57,783 nt of DNA, from contig JAQXEK010000018.1 of the NCBI GenBank assembly GCA_029250885.1, positions 1 through 57,783 of the forward strand, given 5' to 3'. The notes under the pieces were generated by a model. That model did no database searches and had not been told where the DNA came from. It saw nothing but the letters and a program-made list of their open reading frames with translations. Position 1 is the stretch's first letter; each line of letters begins with the position of its first letter. The stretch is from Planctomycetota bacterium. GTDB taxonomy: Bacteria > Planctomycetota > UBA1135 > GCA-002686595. The position numbers and the translations under genes were made by a program. Shown here piece after piece: positions 18,431 through 27,131 of this stretch.

Positions 18431-19219
18431 CTAAAGCAACCCCAGTCCAACCAGGTCCTTGCGGGCGGCCTTGGCCCAGCCGCGGTTGGCGATGGGGGAG
18501 GCGGGGCTGGGGTGCAGCACGCGGCCAAAGGTGAGGTCGAGGCGCACTTGGCTGGGGCCGAGTACGCGTCGGGCGCAGACCTCGGCGAAGGCGCCGACGC
18601 CCACGACCATGGTGGGGCGCAGCAACTCGACGGTGCGCTTGAGGGCGTGGTCGCAAGCCTCGAACAGGGGCGCACGCTCTTCGGCCGGAAGCTTGTCTGG
18701 GGTGCGGTTCTTGCCGCCCTCTTCCATAAAAGACAGTGGGCAATAGTTCACGATGTAGAAGCGGCGGAAGAAGGCCTCGGGGGTGGCGAACTCATCAGCA
18801 GCGAACTCATAGACGCGGGTGCCGCTCACCTCATTGCGGGTGCAGTCGAAGCCCGTGACGGGGCGCTTGGGGTGCTCGTGCTTGGGCTTCTTGACCGGCT
18901 CTTGGATGCCAAGCCAGTCCGTGCACTGGGTCACGTCGCCGAAGGGAATGCCGGTCTGGGCCATGCCCCATGGTCCGGGGTTCATACCCAACAGGATGGC
19001 CCTGGGCTCGCCTGTGCCTTGGGATTCCGCAAAGGCTGCACCAAAGCGATTAAGGAATACCTCATGGGGCGCGCGCGCGTAGTCCAAGGGATTGTAGACG
19101 TGGGTGACCGGCTCCTCGAAATCCAGAGCGGAGCAGGCCCGGCTCAACTTGCGGCTAATTCGGACGAGGGAGGCGGCGGTTTTCGCGGTGATCTCGGGGG
19201 AGTGCATGGTGAGCACCAT
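18431..19219 (-). CDS. SMUG1-type uracil-DNA glycosylase
   Basis: The protein (262 aa from the ATG at 19219; a further ATG lies at 19207) belongs to the single-strand-selective monofunctional uracil glycosylases. The catalytic motif is GMNPGPWGMAQTGIPFG (about residue 80) and the DNA-intercalation motif is HPSPASPIANRGW near the C-terminus; NYCPLSFMEEGGKNRTP is also typical. It removes uracil and oxidised pyrimidines from DNA as the first step of base excision repair. Family-average length. It appears monocistronic. Confidence 0.9.
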   Translation of the reverse strand: MVLTMHSPEITAKTAASLVRISRKLSRACSALDFEEPVTHVYNPLDYARAPHEVFLNRFGAAFAESQGTGEPRAILLGMNPGPWGMAQTGIPFGDVTQCTDWLGIQEPVKKPKHEHPKRPVTGFDCTRNEVSGTRVYEFAADEFATPEAFFRRFYIVNYCPLSFMEEGGKNRTPDKLPAEERAPLFEACDHALKRTVELLRPTMVVGVGAFAEVCARRVLGPSQVRLDLTFGRVLHPSPASPIANRGWAKAARKDLVGLGLL

Positions 19220-19602
19220 AACCAACCGAAGATTTGGCTGCGATTGGCAGGGGGGCAATTCCCGAGCGGATTTCGCAGTGCGGCGGAAGACCCGAGACTT
19301 GCTTGGCAGGTCTTTTTAAGGGTCTTTCCAGGGGAAGTGGTGCCCGCCAGTTGGCCTTGGGTGATGGAGCATGTGCCGGACATGGCACTTCTCCGAGGAG
19401 TTCGAGACGGGTGGGCAACGCCCGCCGTTCGGACGCGTTGGCCAGACCGTCTGATTTCCTAGTGAGCAAACGCGAGAAGTGGAATGCCCGCAGTGGCGTC
19501 TACTGGGATCAACGTGAGTCCGCACTCAAGGCTGACAGGGATGGCTCACTTTGCCCGTGCAGTCTTCTAGGTTCGGCCTCAAAGGAAGCTTGACGCCTCC
19601 GA
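19220..19602. other. Intergenic stretch with no supported gene
   Basis: About 380 bp between the glycosylase and a secreted protein, both leftward. A 119-codon plus-strand frame covers part of it, but its composition looks like an antisense shadow and it matches nothing I know. It should hold the glycosylase promoter; no clear -35/-10 pair stands out. Confidence 0.4.
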
Positions 19603-20589
19603 CTACTTCATCATGAAACGGAGCTTCTCGCGCATAACAAGCGCGCCGACCTTGCCCGTGGTCAGGTCCAGGGCCGAGTCAAATTCGACGGACGTGGTGG
19701 CCTCCTCGAGATCCGTCAAAGCGCCCTCAAGTGCAGCGAGCAGGTCCAGTGCGAAGCCGTGTTTCCCGGCCTCGGTGTTCTGCGTCCAGGCGTCGATGCG
19801 GTCATTCGCACTCAGCATGAGGTCGTCCCACTGGCTGACGAGGGAGGCCTCGCACCAGCGATCCTCGAAGTGCGTAAAGAAGACCTTGTAGATCCAGGCC
19901 GGTCCTTGATCGGTAATGCGTGAACTCTCGATGTCGATAGATGCGAGGCCGTCGATGTAGGGCATCTGGCTGCCTGTGTTCGCGTCGAGCAAGTCCGCCT
20001 GGGCCACTAGTTTTAGGGTGAAGGCGGGCTCCAGAAAAGACTCGCCCAGATGCCCATCGATGGCCTGATATTCTTCCTCGACCGACGGCAAGAACTCCTG
20101 GGCGAGCTCACGCAGGTCGAGGTAGCCGAGGTTGTCGGGGTCAACCAAAGGGCTGCTGGTAATCTTCGTGAGGACCGCGGCGGTGCGGCACCGAATGCCG
20201 TCAAGGTAGTCTTGGCGCTCGGCGTCGGTCCGGCCCTCAGCAGCTCCGGTCAAGGTGGCAAGGCGCTGGCTGCCGGCGACGATCATCGGCTTGCTGCGCA
20301 GCAGGGCGTCGAGCCTCTGCATCATGGAAAAGCTGCGGGCCCACAGTTCTGGCTGGGCGCTATCTTCAAGCTTGTCCACGAGGCCGTTCAGGTCGTCCTG
20401 CCAAGCCAAGGGCAGGCTGTCCCAGGCGGGACTGAGGTCAAGGCGCGCGAAGCCGCGCAGCACTCTGGAGCAGGCCTCCAGGGGTTTCTCGGCGGGAGGA
20501 AGGGGGCCTGAAGCGCCGTAGCCAAGGGCGCGCATGCCGACCACGGCACACAGGCTGAGCCCGCAGAGGGCGAAGAGGGGGCGGATCAT
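19603..20589 (-). CDS. Secreted protein of unknown function
   Basis: The 328-residue protein has an N-terminal signal peptide (about 1-23, PLFALCGLSLCAVVGMRALG) and a largely helical, acidic mature region. Cysteines are few (for example ACSRV, GIRCRT, DRWCEAS). No catalytic or binding motif is visible and I do not recognise a family. It starts 65 bp after RNase HI ends on the same strand. Confidence 0.55.
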   Translation of the reverse strand: MIRPLFALCGLSLCAVVGMRALGYGASGPLPPAEKPLEACSRVLRGFARLDLSPAWDSLPLAWQDDLNGLVDKLEDSAQPELWARSFSMMQRLDALLRSKPMIVAGSQRLATLTGAAEGRTDAERQDYLDGIRCRTAAVLTKITSSPLVDPDNLGYLDLRELAQEFLPSVEEEYQAIDGHLGESFLEPAFTLKLVAQADLLDANTGSQMPYIDGLASIDIESSRITDQGPAWIYKVFFTHFEDRWCEASLVSQWDDLMLSANDRIDAWTQNTEAGKHGFALDLLAALEGALTDLEEATTSVEFDSALDLTTGKVGALVMREKLRFMMK

Positions 20590-20654
20590 GGGGCGGACTT
20601 ACGCACGGGGCGCGGGAGCATCGCTCAGGTGCTTTGGAAAATGCGGGTTGATGC

Positions 20655-21305
20655 CTACAGCACCGAGCGGTTCCAGGCCGTGGCCAGGCTGTCGGCGTAC
20701 TCGTTCCAGAGGTTGCCGCTGTGGGCGGCGATCCACTGCAGGGCGCAGTCGGGGTGGGTGCGGTAGAGGGCGAGCAGCTCCTGGACGAGCTCGAGGTTTT
20801 TGATCTCGCCGCCCTTCTTCTTCCAGCCCTTCTTCTCCCAGTTGGGCGCCCACTTGGTGATCGTGTCTACGCACAGGCGGCTGTCGGTGAAGACCGTCAC
20901 CGCGGCGTCTTCGGGCAGCACGCGGAAGGCCTCGATTAGGGCCTGTAGCTCCATGCGGTTGTTGGTCGTGTGATCTGAGGCGCCGTGGCGCTCTTCCATG
21001 ATCTCGCCCTTTTCGACCCATACCATCCCCCAGCCGCCCGGGCCGGGATTGGGGATCGAGCTGCCGTCGGTGAAGACGCCTGACTCGGGACCGCCGGTGT
21101 ACTTATCGAGCACCTCGGCGCGGGTCAGGTTCTCCTCACGCTTGGACCCGCCACCGCCGCCGCCACTCTTCTTGCGGGGCGCGCTCTTCTTCTTCGCCGG
21201 CGAGTGAGTCCGGCAGAATTTCGGCTCCCACCCCTTGTACTTGTCAAGGGCGGCCTGGGGGACGCTGAACTCGTCCCCGCAAACAGTGCATTCAAAATTA
21301 GGCAT
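20655..21305 (-). CDS. rnhA: Ribonuclease HI with N-terminal zinc-binding motif
   Basis: From MPNFECTVCG the protein has 216 residues. The N-terminal about 35 residues form a probable zinc site (CTVCGDEF...KFCRTH), then a Lys/Gly-rich linker of about 30 residues. The RNase H fold (about 75-216) carries the catalytic acidic residues in FTDGSSIPNPG, NNRMELQALIEA, FTDSRLC and AHSGNLWNEYAD. It cleaves the RNA strand of RNA-DNA hybrids. Many RNase HI proteins have an N-terminal hybrid-binding domain; this zinc knuckle is different. It is followed closely upstream by a DUF1294 gene on the same strand. Confidence 0.9.
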   Translation of the reverse strand: MPNFECTVCGDEFSVPQAALDKYKGWEPKFCRTHSPAKKKSAPRKKSGGGGGGSKREENLTRAEVLDKYTGGPESGVFTDGSSIPNPGPGGWGMVWVEKGEIMEERHGASDHTTNNRMELQALIEAFRVLPEDAAVTVFTDSRLCVDTITKWAPNWEKKGWKKKGGEIKNLELVQELLALYRTHPDCALQWIAAHSGNLWNEYADSLATAWNRSVL

Positions 21306-21326
21306 GCCGGAGAGCCTAACCAAGCC

Positions 21327-21611
21327 CTACCTAAACGACCAAAGGATCCAGCCAAAGACCACCAAGTTCAGAGCGGTCACAGCCAGCAGCTTGCGCCGAA
21401 AGCTCTGCTTCGAGCTCTTGTGCCGGAACACCTTCGCCCCAAACCAAGCCCCCGGCCACCCCCCAAAGAACGCCAGCAACAACAACGTCTTCTCCGGAAT
21501 CCGCCAAGCCTCCCGTTCAGCCTTGCACTTGTCCACCCCCCAAACAACAAAGGTGACCAAGCTAAAAGACACTACAGACCCAGCAACAACAACAGCAGGA
21601 GTGACATCCAT
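21327..21611 (-). CDS. DUF1294 small membrane protein
   Basis: From the ATG at 21611 the protein has 94 residues with three hydrophobic segments. It shows the DUF1294 pattern: DKCKAEREAWRIPEKTLLLL, then GGWPGAWFGAKVFRHKSSKQSFR. Function is unknown; in other bacteria the domain is often fused to a cold-shock domain. It lies just upstream of RNase HI on the same strand with a 21-bp gap and is probably cotranscribed. Confidence 0.8.
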   Translation of the reverse strand: MDVTPAVVVAGSVVSFSLVTFVVWGVDKCKAEREAWRIPEKTLLLLAFFGGWPGAWFGAKVFRHKSSKQSFRRKLLAVTALNLVVFGWILWSFR

Positions 21612-21780
21612 CCCCCCAACATAATCGACGCTTCTAAAACTTCGCCTCTTCCTTCCCAAAGATCGTAGCGAGCCTACAAAGGCGTCTCTTCGCCCCCCCC
21701 CCGAGCACCAAAGCAAGGAGGGCGAGGCTTCCAAACCAAGTCAGTGCAACCGCAAGCCCCAAGATCAAATCAAGCGCGAG

Positions 21781-22017
21781 CTACTCAAAGCACCCGCGCG
21801 CTTTCTGGCAATCCTCCGGATCCACCATCTCGCCATCTGGACCTACCCGATGCATCGTCTTATTGCACCAGCAATCATGACTCGCATCAAACAGCTCGTC
21901 CTCGTCCATAGCAGGACGATCCAGGAAGTAGAAGTTCTTGGTCCGCAGCTTCGAACAAAATGGACTTTTCAGTAATCCGCCAGCGGTCGCCGGTCCTTTC
22001 TTCGGGTTGTTTTCCAT
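21781..22017 (-). CDS. Small cysteine-rich conserved protein at the end of the oxidoreductase operon
   Basis: From the ATG at 22017 the product has 78 residues. It carries SPFCSKLRTKNFYFLDRPA and a second part with ASHDCWCNKTM...VGPDG...EDCQKARGCFE, five Cys in all, a layout able to bind a metal or form disulfides. The start lies only 4 bp beyond the stop of the FAD subunit gene, so it is very likely cotranscribed with the molybdo-oxidoreductase. There is no signal peptide. Function unknown. Confidence 0.65.
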   Translation of the reverse strand: MENNPKKGPATAGGLLKSPFCSKLRTKNFYFLDRPAMDEDELFDASHDCWCNKTMHRVGPDGEMVDPEDCQKARGCFE

Positions 22018-22021
22018 GGGA

Positions 22022-23035
22022 TTAGCTCCTTGCAAGTTGACGGATAGCACGACCAATCAGCCCCTTCGTGAGGGGGACCTTATAGGCGTTGTGCTCGAGG
22101 GGTTCCGAGCCGATAAGCGCAGCCTCGGCGACCGCGGAGATGCGGTCCTCTAGGTCCGCGCCATCCAAGCTGCCCACCAGGGCCTTCTCCGCTTCGCGGC
22201 AACGCCAAGGCCGAGGGGCAACGCCCCCCAAGACAAGGCGCGCATCGGTGATCTGACCGCCCACAACACGCAGAGAGAGAGCCACCGCTGCCAGGGCGAA
22301 GTCAAAAGCATCTCGCTCTTGGAACTTGACGTAGGTGCTGCGCCACTCGGCCGGGCTCTCTAGCCCCGTGCGGAGCGCGGTGACCACGTCCCCAGGCGAG
22401 AGCACGTTCTCACGGGTCACGTCGCCCTCCGAGGGCAGGGTGTAGAAGGCGTCCAGATCGACCTCGGTCGTCCCCCCGGCACCTTGGTATTCGATCGTCG
22501 CATCCAGGGCAATCAGCGCCGGCGCAAGGTCCGAGGGATGCACGATGAACGAGGGCCCGCCACCAAGGATCGCGTTGTACTTGTTGTTGCCTCCATAGGC
22601 AAAGCACTCGTCGCCACCCTTCTTGTAGCAGACCGCCTCGGGTCGACGGTAGTACAGGCAGCGCGGCCGCTGGCACAGGTTCCCGGCCAGGGTCGCGTTC
22701 GTGCGAACTTGTGGACTGGCGACAGTCTTCGCCGCTGCCGAGATCGCGGCGAGGGGCCCGCCGTCAAACTCGGTCTCCAGGTCGCGCAGCTTCGTCGTCG
22801 CGCCAAGCTGCACGTTTCCGCTGCCCAGCTCGGCGAGTCCCGCAAGACCCTCGATCCACTTGAGGTTGACCAGTCGCTCGGGCTCCTCGAGCCCGGCCTT
22901 CATCTCGCCCAGCAAGTCCTGGCCACCGCCAAAAGCGCGGGTCTTTGCACCGAGCCAGTCGCGTTGGTTCTGTTCGCCCAGCAAGGTCGCCGCAGCCTCG
23001 AGAGTCTCGGGCTGGATGTATTCGAAGTCCTTCAT
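22022..23035 (-). CDS. Molybdopterin oxidoreductase FAD-binding subunit (PaoB/YagS type)
   Basis: This 337-residue medium subunit of a xanthine-dehydrogenase-family enzyme transfers electrons from the 2Fe-2S subunit to FAD. FAD-site segments are AFGGGQDLLGEMK and QVRTNATLAGNL. The insertion CQRPRCLYYRRPEAVCYKK followed by GGDEC supplies the 4Fe-4S ligands typical of PaoB-type aldehyde oxidoreductases and absent from ordinary xanthine dehydrogenase. The last three genes of the operon are large subunit, this subunit and the small Cys-rich protein. Confidence 0.88.
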   Translation of the reverse strand: MKDFEYIQPETLEAAATLLGEQNQRDWLGAKTRAFGGGQDLLGEMKAGLEEPERLVNLKWIEGLAGLAELGSGNVQLGATTKLRDLETEFDGGPLAAISAAAKTVASPQVRTNATLAGNLCQRPRCLYYRRPEAVCYKKGGDECFAYGGNNKYNAILGGGPSFIVHPSDLAPALIALDATIEYQGAGGTTEVDLDAFYTLPSEGDVTRENVLSPGDVVTALRTGLESPAEWRSTYVKFQERDAFDFALAAVALSLRVVGGQITDARLVLGGVAPRPWRCREAEKALVGSLDGADLEDRISAVAEAALIGSEPLEHNAYKVPLTKGLIGRAIRQLARS

Positions 23036-23037
23036 AG

Positions 23038-25191
23038 CTATGCGTTCCTGAGCTCTTCAAGGCCCATCAAGATTTTGGAGGAGGAGAGGGGCATGTCGCG
23101 AACGCGCACACCACAGGCGTTGTGGATGGCTCCAGCGATCGCGCCGATGCCGGGGATCGCAGGGGGCTCGCCGACGCCGATCACACCGCGGTCGTCCTCG
23201 TCATCAATGATCACGGTCATCTCCGGAATGGATTGAGCGTTGGCCAGGCGATAGGACTCGAAGTTCGGGTTCAGGGCAATGCCCAGGTCCGCGTCCACAA
23301 GGCGCTCTTCGAAGAGAGCGTAGGACACGGCCTGCACCATGGCGCCCTGGATCTGACTGCGTACAGCCATCGGATTCAGGGCCAGCCCCATATCCTGCAT
23401 GCAGATCATGTTGAGCACCTTGACCTCGCCAGTGACCAGGTCCACGCGCACCCGGGCCGCTTGGGCTCCGTGTACGCCCGAAGCTTGCAGCTCCGAGCGG
23501 AACTTGCCGTGGGTCGTGACACCGCTGGCGCCCGCTAGGTCGCAGACGTCCTTCCAGCCTATGTTGAGCCCTTCGCCGACCACCGCGCCGCCGTCACCGA
23601 AGGAAAGCTTCGCGGCATCTTTGCCCGTGTTCGACGCCACCAAATCCAGCAGCTTGGCGCTCATCTTAAACGTGGCATCCTTGACCGCCGGCGTCATACA
23701 TGCCGTGGTCGTACTGCCGCCCGACATGTTGCCGCGGCCATACTTCGTGTTGCCGATTCGCGCGGTGACCTGGCCGACCTCTAGGCCGAACTCGTCCGCC
23801 GCCACCATGGCGACTAGGGTCCGCGAACCGGTGCCAAGGTCCTGGGTTCCGATCGAGACTGTCAGGCTGCCGCCCGGGTCTACGCGGCACTCGACTTCGC
23901 AGGTCGGGTAGCCTCCGCCACCCCAGACCGCCAGCCCGAAGCCAATGCCCTCGACATACTCGTTGCCGTCCTTGATCGAGTGGGGGCCTGGTGCTCCCTT
24001 GTGGGGGTGCTCGTTCCAACCGATCTCGTCGGCCACCCGCCGCAGCTGCCTGCGCCAGACGCCGTTCCAGTCGTCCTTGGGCAAGTTCGCCAACCGCATC
24101 TCCACGATGTCCATGCCGATGGAATAAGCGAGCTCGTCCATCATGCCCTCCATGCCAAAGCTGGCCTGGGGATATCCGGGCGCGCGGAAGGCGCGGTTGC
24201 CGTCCAGATTCGTGTAGACCGAGCGCGTCGTGCTGGAGAAGTTCGCGACCGTGTAGACGAACGGCATACTCGCATAGGATCCTCCGGAGAGTCCACCGAG
24301 CTTGTTCGAGTCCGAGACGAAGGCTTGCACCACACCGTCCTTGGAGATGCCCGCCTTGAGGCTTACCTCGTTGCCGCTGCGGTTGCCGGAAGCCAAGAAC
24401 TCGGTCTCGCGGTCCATCAGCAGGTGCACCGGGCGCTCTAGCTCCTTAGCAAGCTCGCAGGCCACGCGGCCCTCGATGCCCACGCCGAACTTCGAACCGA
24501 AGCCGCCGCCCATGTGCTGCACGTCGCCCTCGACCATGGACATGTCCAAGCCCAGGGTCTCCGGCGGCCCGTCCAGCAGGGCGAAGGTGCCCTGGATCGA
24601 ACCGTAGATCACGGCCGAGTCGCCGCCGCGGTAGTCGACTACCATGCCGTGGGTCTCCAGGCACGAGTGGTGCTGGGTCGGGATCGTGTAGGTCGCTTCG
24701 ATCACTTGGTCGCTGGCTGCAAAGCCCGCGTCTACGTCGCCCTCGGTCTTCGTGCGCTCGCGGCCGATGTTGCCGCGCCGACTGACGGCGGGTGCACCGT
24801 CCGCCAGGGCTTGCTTCGAGTCGAGCACCCAGCCCAACTCGGTGAGCTTGACCACCACGGCTCGGGCGCCCTCGGCAGCAGCCTCGGGCGTCTCTGCCGC
24901 GACCACGGCGATGGGCTCGCCGAGGTACAAAGTCGTGTCGCCGCACGTGCGCTTGGCGTGGACCACACCGGGCACAGCCAAGGCCGCTTCAAAGTCCAGC
25001 TCGACCTCCGCCTTAGGCATGGTGCACGTCACGAAGCGCGCGTAGACCATGCCGGGCAGGCGTACGTCGTGGCTATAGCGCGCCGCGCCAGTGACCTTCA
25101 CTGGGCCGTCGATGCGCTTGGTGTCCTTACCGATGGCACGGCGCCTGTCCGGCAAGGGCCATGCGATGCCGTCTTTGTCTTGGGAAACCAT
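23038..25191 (-). CDS. Molybdopterin-binding catalytic subunit (PaoC/YagR type)
   Basis: The 717-residue large subunit binds the molybdenum cofactor and performs hydroxylation of an aldehyde or purine-like substrate. Family signatures include GKDTKRIDGPVKVTGAARYS at the N-terminus, MGGGFGSKFG, the FRAPGYPQ arginine loop, and the C-terminal VGEPPAIPGIGAIAGAIHNA loop holding the catalytic Glu. Its start overlaps the stop of the 2Fe-2S gene by one base (TAATG), indicating translational coupling, and it ends 2 bp before the FAD subunit start. Substrate is not readable from sequence. Confidence 0.9.
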   Translation of the reverse strand: MVSQDKDGIAWPLPDRRRAIGKDTKRIDGPVKVTGAARYSHDVRLPGMVYARFVTCTMPKAEVELDFEAALAVPGVVHAKRTCGDTTLYLGEPIAVVAAETPEAAAEGARAVVVKLTELGWVLDSKQALADGAPAVSRRGNIGRERTKTEGDVDAGFAASDQVIEATYTIPTQHHSCLETHGMVVDYRGGDSAVIYGSIQGTFALLDGPPETLGLDMSMVEGDVQHMGGGFGSKFGVGIEGRVACELAKELERPVHLLMDRETEFLASGNRSGNEVSLKAGISKDGVVQAFVSDSNKLGGLSGGSYASMPFVYTVANFSSTTRSVYTNLDGNRAFRAPGYPQASFGMEGMMDELAYSIGMDIVEMRLANLPKDDWNGVWRRQLRRVADEIGWNEHPHKGAPGPHSIKDGNEYVEGIGFGLAVWGGGGYPTCEVECRVDPGGSLTVSIGTQDLGTGSRTLVAMVAADEFGLEVGQVTARIGNTKYGRGNMSGGSTTTACMTPAVKDATFKMSAKLLDLVASNTGKDAAKLSFGDGGAVVGEGLNIGWKDVCDLAGASGVTTHGKFRSELQASGVHGAQAARVRVDLVTGEVKVLNMICMQDMGLALNPMAVRSQIQGAMVQAVSYALFEERLVDADLGIALNPNFESYRLANAQSIPEMTVIIDDEDDRGVIGVGEPPAIPGIGAIAGAIHNACGVRVRDMPLSSSKILMGLEELRNA

Positions 25192-25853
25192 TACTTGTCT
25201 CCCTTGTTGTCGAGGCCAGCCTTCGCGGCACGGACCGCGGCGTCGAAGATCTGAGGGTACGTCCCGCAGCGGCAGAGGTTGCCCGCGCAGGCGTCCTTGA
25301 GCTGGTCAAGCTCCGCGGTGGGGTTCGCTTCGAGCTCGGCGGTGATCGCCATGATAAAGCCCGGGGTACAGAAGCCGCACATCAGCCCGTCGTCCTCGCA
25401 GAAGGCGCTCTGCACCACGCTCAGGTCGTTCGGCTTACCAAGGCCTTCAATCGTCCTGACCTTATGGCTGGTGGCATCTAGGGCCAAGGTCATGCAGGCA
25501 GCGGCCGGAGCTCCGTCCAGCAAAACCGTACAGGCGCCGCAGTTGCCACCGTCGCAGACAAGCTTGGTCCCGGTCATGGGGGGCTCCATGTGGTCGCGAA
25601 GAGCGCCCAGTAGGGTAGTGCGCGGCTCAACCGCAACCTGCTTAGACTCGCCGTTGATGTTCAGGCTGATGGCGATCCGGCCCTTTAGCTGAGTTGCTGC
25701 TTTCCCCTTAGTTACGGAGCTTCTGGCCGATGCCGCACTGGCCGCGGCCGCTGTCGTTAGGCCAGTGACGACCCCGCCTTTTAAAAAAGTGCGCCTGGAG
25801 AGGGAGGTCCGATCTCTAGAAGGGACCGGCGGATTGGATTTAGAGTCAGTCAT
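25191..25853 (-). CDS. Tat-exported 2Fe-2S subunit (PaoA/YagT type)
   Basis: The 220-residue small subunit has a Tat signal (SRRTFLKGGVVTG), so the folded complex is exported to the periplasm as for E. coli PaoABC. The plant-type 2Fe-2S site is CDGGNCGACTVLLDG with a preceding partner Cys region. The second 2Fe-2S site is CGFCTPGFIM and CRCGTYP. It is the first gene of the leftward operon, followed by the catalytic subunit through a TAATG overlap. A divergent MscS gene lies 153 bp away. Confidence 0.92.
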   Translation of the reverse strand: MTDSKSNPPVPSRDRTSLSRRTFLKGGVVTGLTTAAAASAASARSSVTKGKAATQLKGRIAISLNINGESKQVAVEPRTTLLGALRDHMEPPMTGTKLVCDGGNCGACTVLLDGAPAAACMTLALDATSHKVRTIEGLGKPNDLSVVQSAFCEDDGLMCGFCTPGFIMAITAELEANPTAELDQLKDACAGNLCRCGTYPQIFDAAVRAAKAGLDNKGDK

Positions 25854-25995
25854 GGTGGGTTAGCCTCATTGGTAGGAAGTCCCACCATAACGCGAAACTG
25901 GCGTTAGAATCACGCCCCGAGTTGCTGCGATCGCTCAACGAATACGTAATAAGTCCCTTCCTGCAAAGGACTCCTCCCATAAGACCAATCCGATA

Positions 25996-26001
25996 AAGGA
26001 G
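25996..26001 (+). promoter_or_regulatory. Strong Shine-Dalgarno site of the MscS gene
   Basis: An AAGGAG sequence lies 5 bp before the ATG at 26007, which supports this start. Such canonical sites are not obvious for most other genes in the window. Confidence 0.7.
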
Positions 26002-26006
26002 ACCCC

Positions 26007-26918
26007 ATGAATTTTCTACCTCCCCTCATGTTGCGGCAAGAAGCCGGCCCCGATGCGGCCGCTAAAGTCGCCGGCGATCCCCCCACTGAGAATGAGGGCA
26101 TTGACATCGAAGCCCTTCTGGCCACTGTTCAAGAGAACGCCATTGACTGGTTGATCAACCTTGCCATTGCCATTGCGATCTACGTCATCGGTAAGATGGT
26201 TGTTAGGATGATCGTGCGCACGGTCCACAAGCTGCTGACCCGCTCTGGAACGGACGAGATCCTTGTCAACTTCCTGGGCTCGATTGCCAGCGGCGTGATG
26301 ATGCTGTTCGTGATTATTGCCGCCATCAAGCAGCTCGGCATTGACACTTCGTCCATGGTCGCCCTGGTCGGTGCCGCTGGCTTGGCCATCGGCTTCGCCA
26401 TGCAGGACTCCCTGAACAACTTCGCCTCTGGCGTCATGTTGATTGTGTTCCGCCCCTTCAATAATGGAGACTTCGTCGAGGCTGGTGGCGCCACAGGAAC
26501 CGTCGAGAAGATCAACATCTTTTCTACGATCATGAAGACCGGCGACAACCGCGAGATCATTGTGCCCAACGGCGCGATCTTCGGCGGTACGATCACCAAC
26601 TACTCGGCCCGTGACACGCGCCGCGTGGACATGGTCTTCGGCATCGGCTACGACGACGATTTGCTGTTGGCCAAGTCCATCCTCAATGAGATCGTCGCGG
26701 GCGATGACCGCATCTTGGCCGAACCAGCCTGCGCCGTCGCTATCAATGACCTCGGCGACTCCTGCGTTAACTTCAAGGTTCGCCCCTGGGTCAACAGCGC
26801 GGACTACTGGGACGTCATGAGCGACATCACCGAGAAGGTCAAGCTGACCTTCGATGAGAAGGGCATCTCGATCCCCTACCCCCAGATGGATGTGCACGTG
26901 CACGGCCAAGACGCCTAG
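26007..26918 (+). CDS. mscS: Small-conductance mechanosensitive channel (MscS family)
   Basis: The 303-residue protein has a short soluble N-terminus and transmembrane segments at about 47-68, 90-113 and 115-145. The pore-lining helix shows the MscS pattern VALVGAAGLAIGFAMQDSLNNFASG. The beta domain follows (FRPFNNGDFVEAGGATGTVE, IVPNGAIFGGTITNYS). It opens under membrane tension to release solutes during hypo-osmotic shock. It is monocistronic, with a clear Shine-Dalgarno site and a strong terminator. Confidence 0.92.
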   Translation: MNFLPPLMLRQEAGPDAAAKVAGDPPTENEGIDIEALLATVQENAIDWLINLAIAIAIYVIGKMVVRMIVRTVHKLLTRSGTDEILVNFLGSIASGVMMLFVIIAAIKQLGIDTSSMVALVGAAGLAIGFAMQDSLNNFASGVMLIVFRPFNNGDFVEAGGATGTVEKINIFSTIMKTGDNREIIVPNGAIFGGTITNYSARDTRRVDMVFGIGYDDDLLLAKSILNEIVAGDDRILAEPACAVAINDLGDSCVNFKVRPWVNSADYWDVMSDITEKVKLTFDEKGISIPYPQMDVHVHGQDA

Positions 26919-26963
26919 GCTCAGTCCTGACCGCCAGCAGCCTGCGTTTGCAGGCTAAAGAAG

Positions 26964-26998
26964 AGCGCCCCGATGCAGTCGTGCATCGGGGCGCTTTT
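26964..26998 (+). terminator. Intrinsic terminator after the MscS gene
   Basis: A 14-bp perfect stem (26964-26977 with 26982-26995) with a GTCG loop is followed by a T-run. A smaller 7-bp hairpin lies just upstream at 26939-26956. Confidence 0.9.
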
Positions 26999-27007
26999 CG
27001 TTGACCT

Positions 27008-27084
27008 TGGTAGGCCCAGTAGGACTCGAACCTACGACAAAGGGATTATGAGTCCCCTGCTCTAACCGACTGAGCTATGGGCCC
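27008..27084 (-). tRNA. ileX: tRNA-Ile2 (CAU anticodon, lysidine type)
   Basis: A complete 77-nt cloverleaf on the minus strand with encoded CCA. The anticodon loop is ACTCATAA with anticodon CAT. The anticodon arm GGGGACTCATAATCCC and following TTTGTC resemble tRNA-Ile(CAU), read as AUA after lysidine modification, more than elongator tRNA-Met. The acceptor stem closes with a G1-U72 wobble and discriminator A. Confidence 0.85.
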
Positions 27085-27131
27085 TCTCCAAAAGGGAGCG
27101 GCGGGATCCTAGCAAGAGGCGGAGCCCAGAC

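Noticed and set aside
18395..19462. 355-codon plus-strand frame across the glycosylase gene
   Set aside because: Antisense to the SMUG1-type gene with catalytic motifs; composition typical of a GC-rich shadow frame.
26016..26909. 297-codon minus-strand frame opposite the MscS gene
   Set aside because: It is fully antisense to a protein with clear MscS motifs and has no recognisable family; its His/Asp-rich composition is typical of an antisense shadow.
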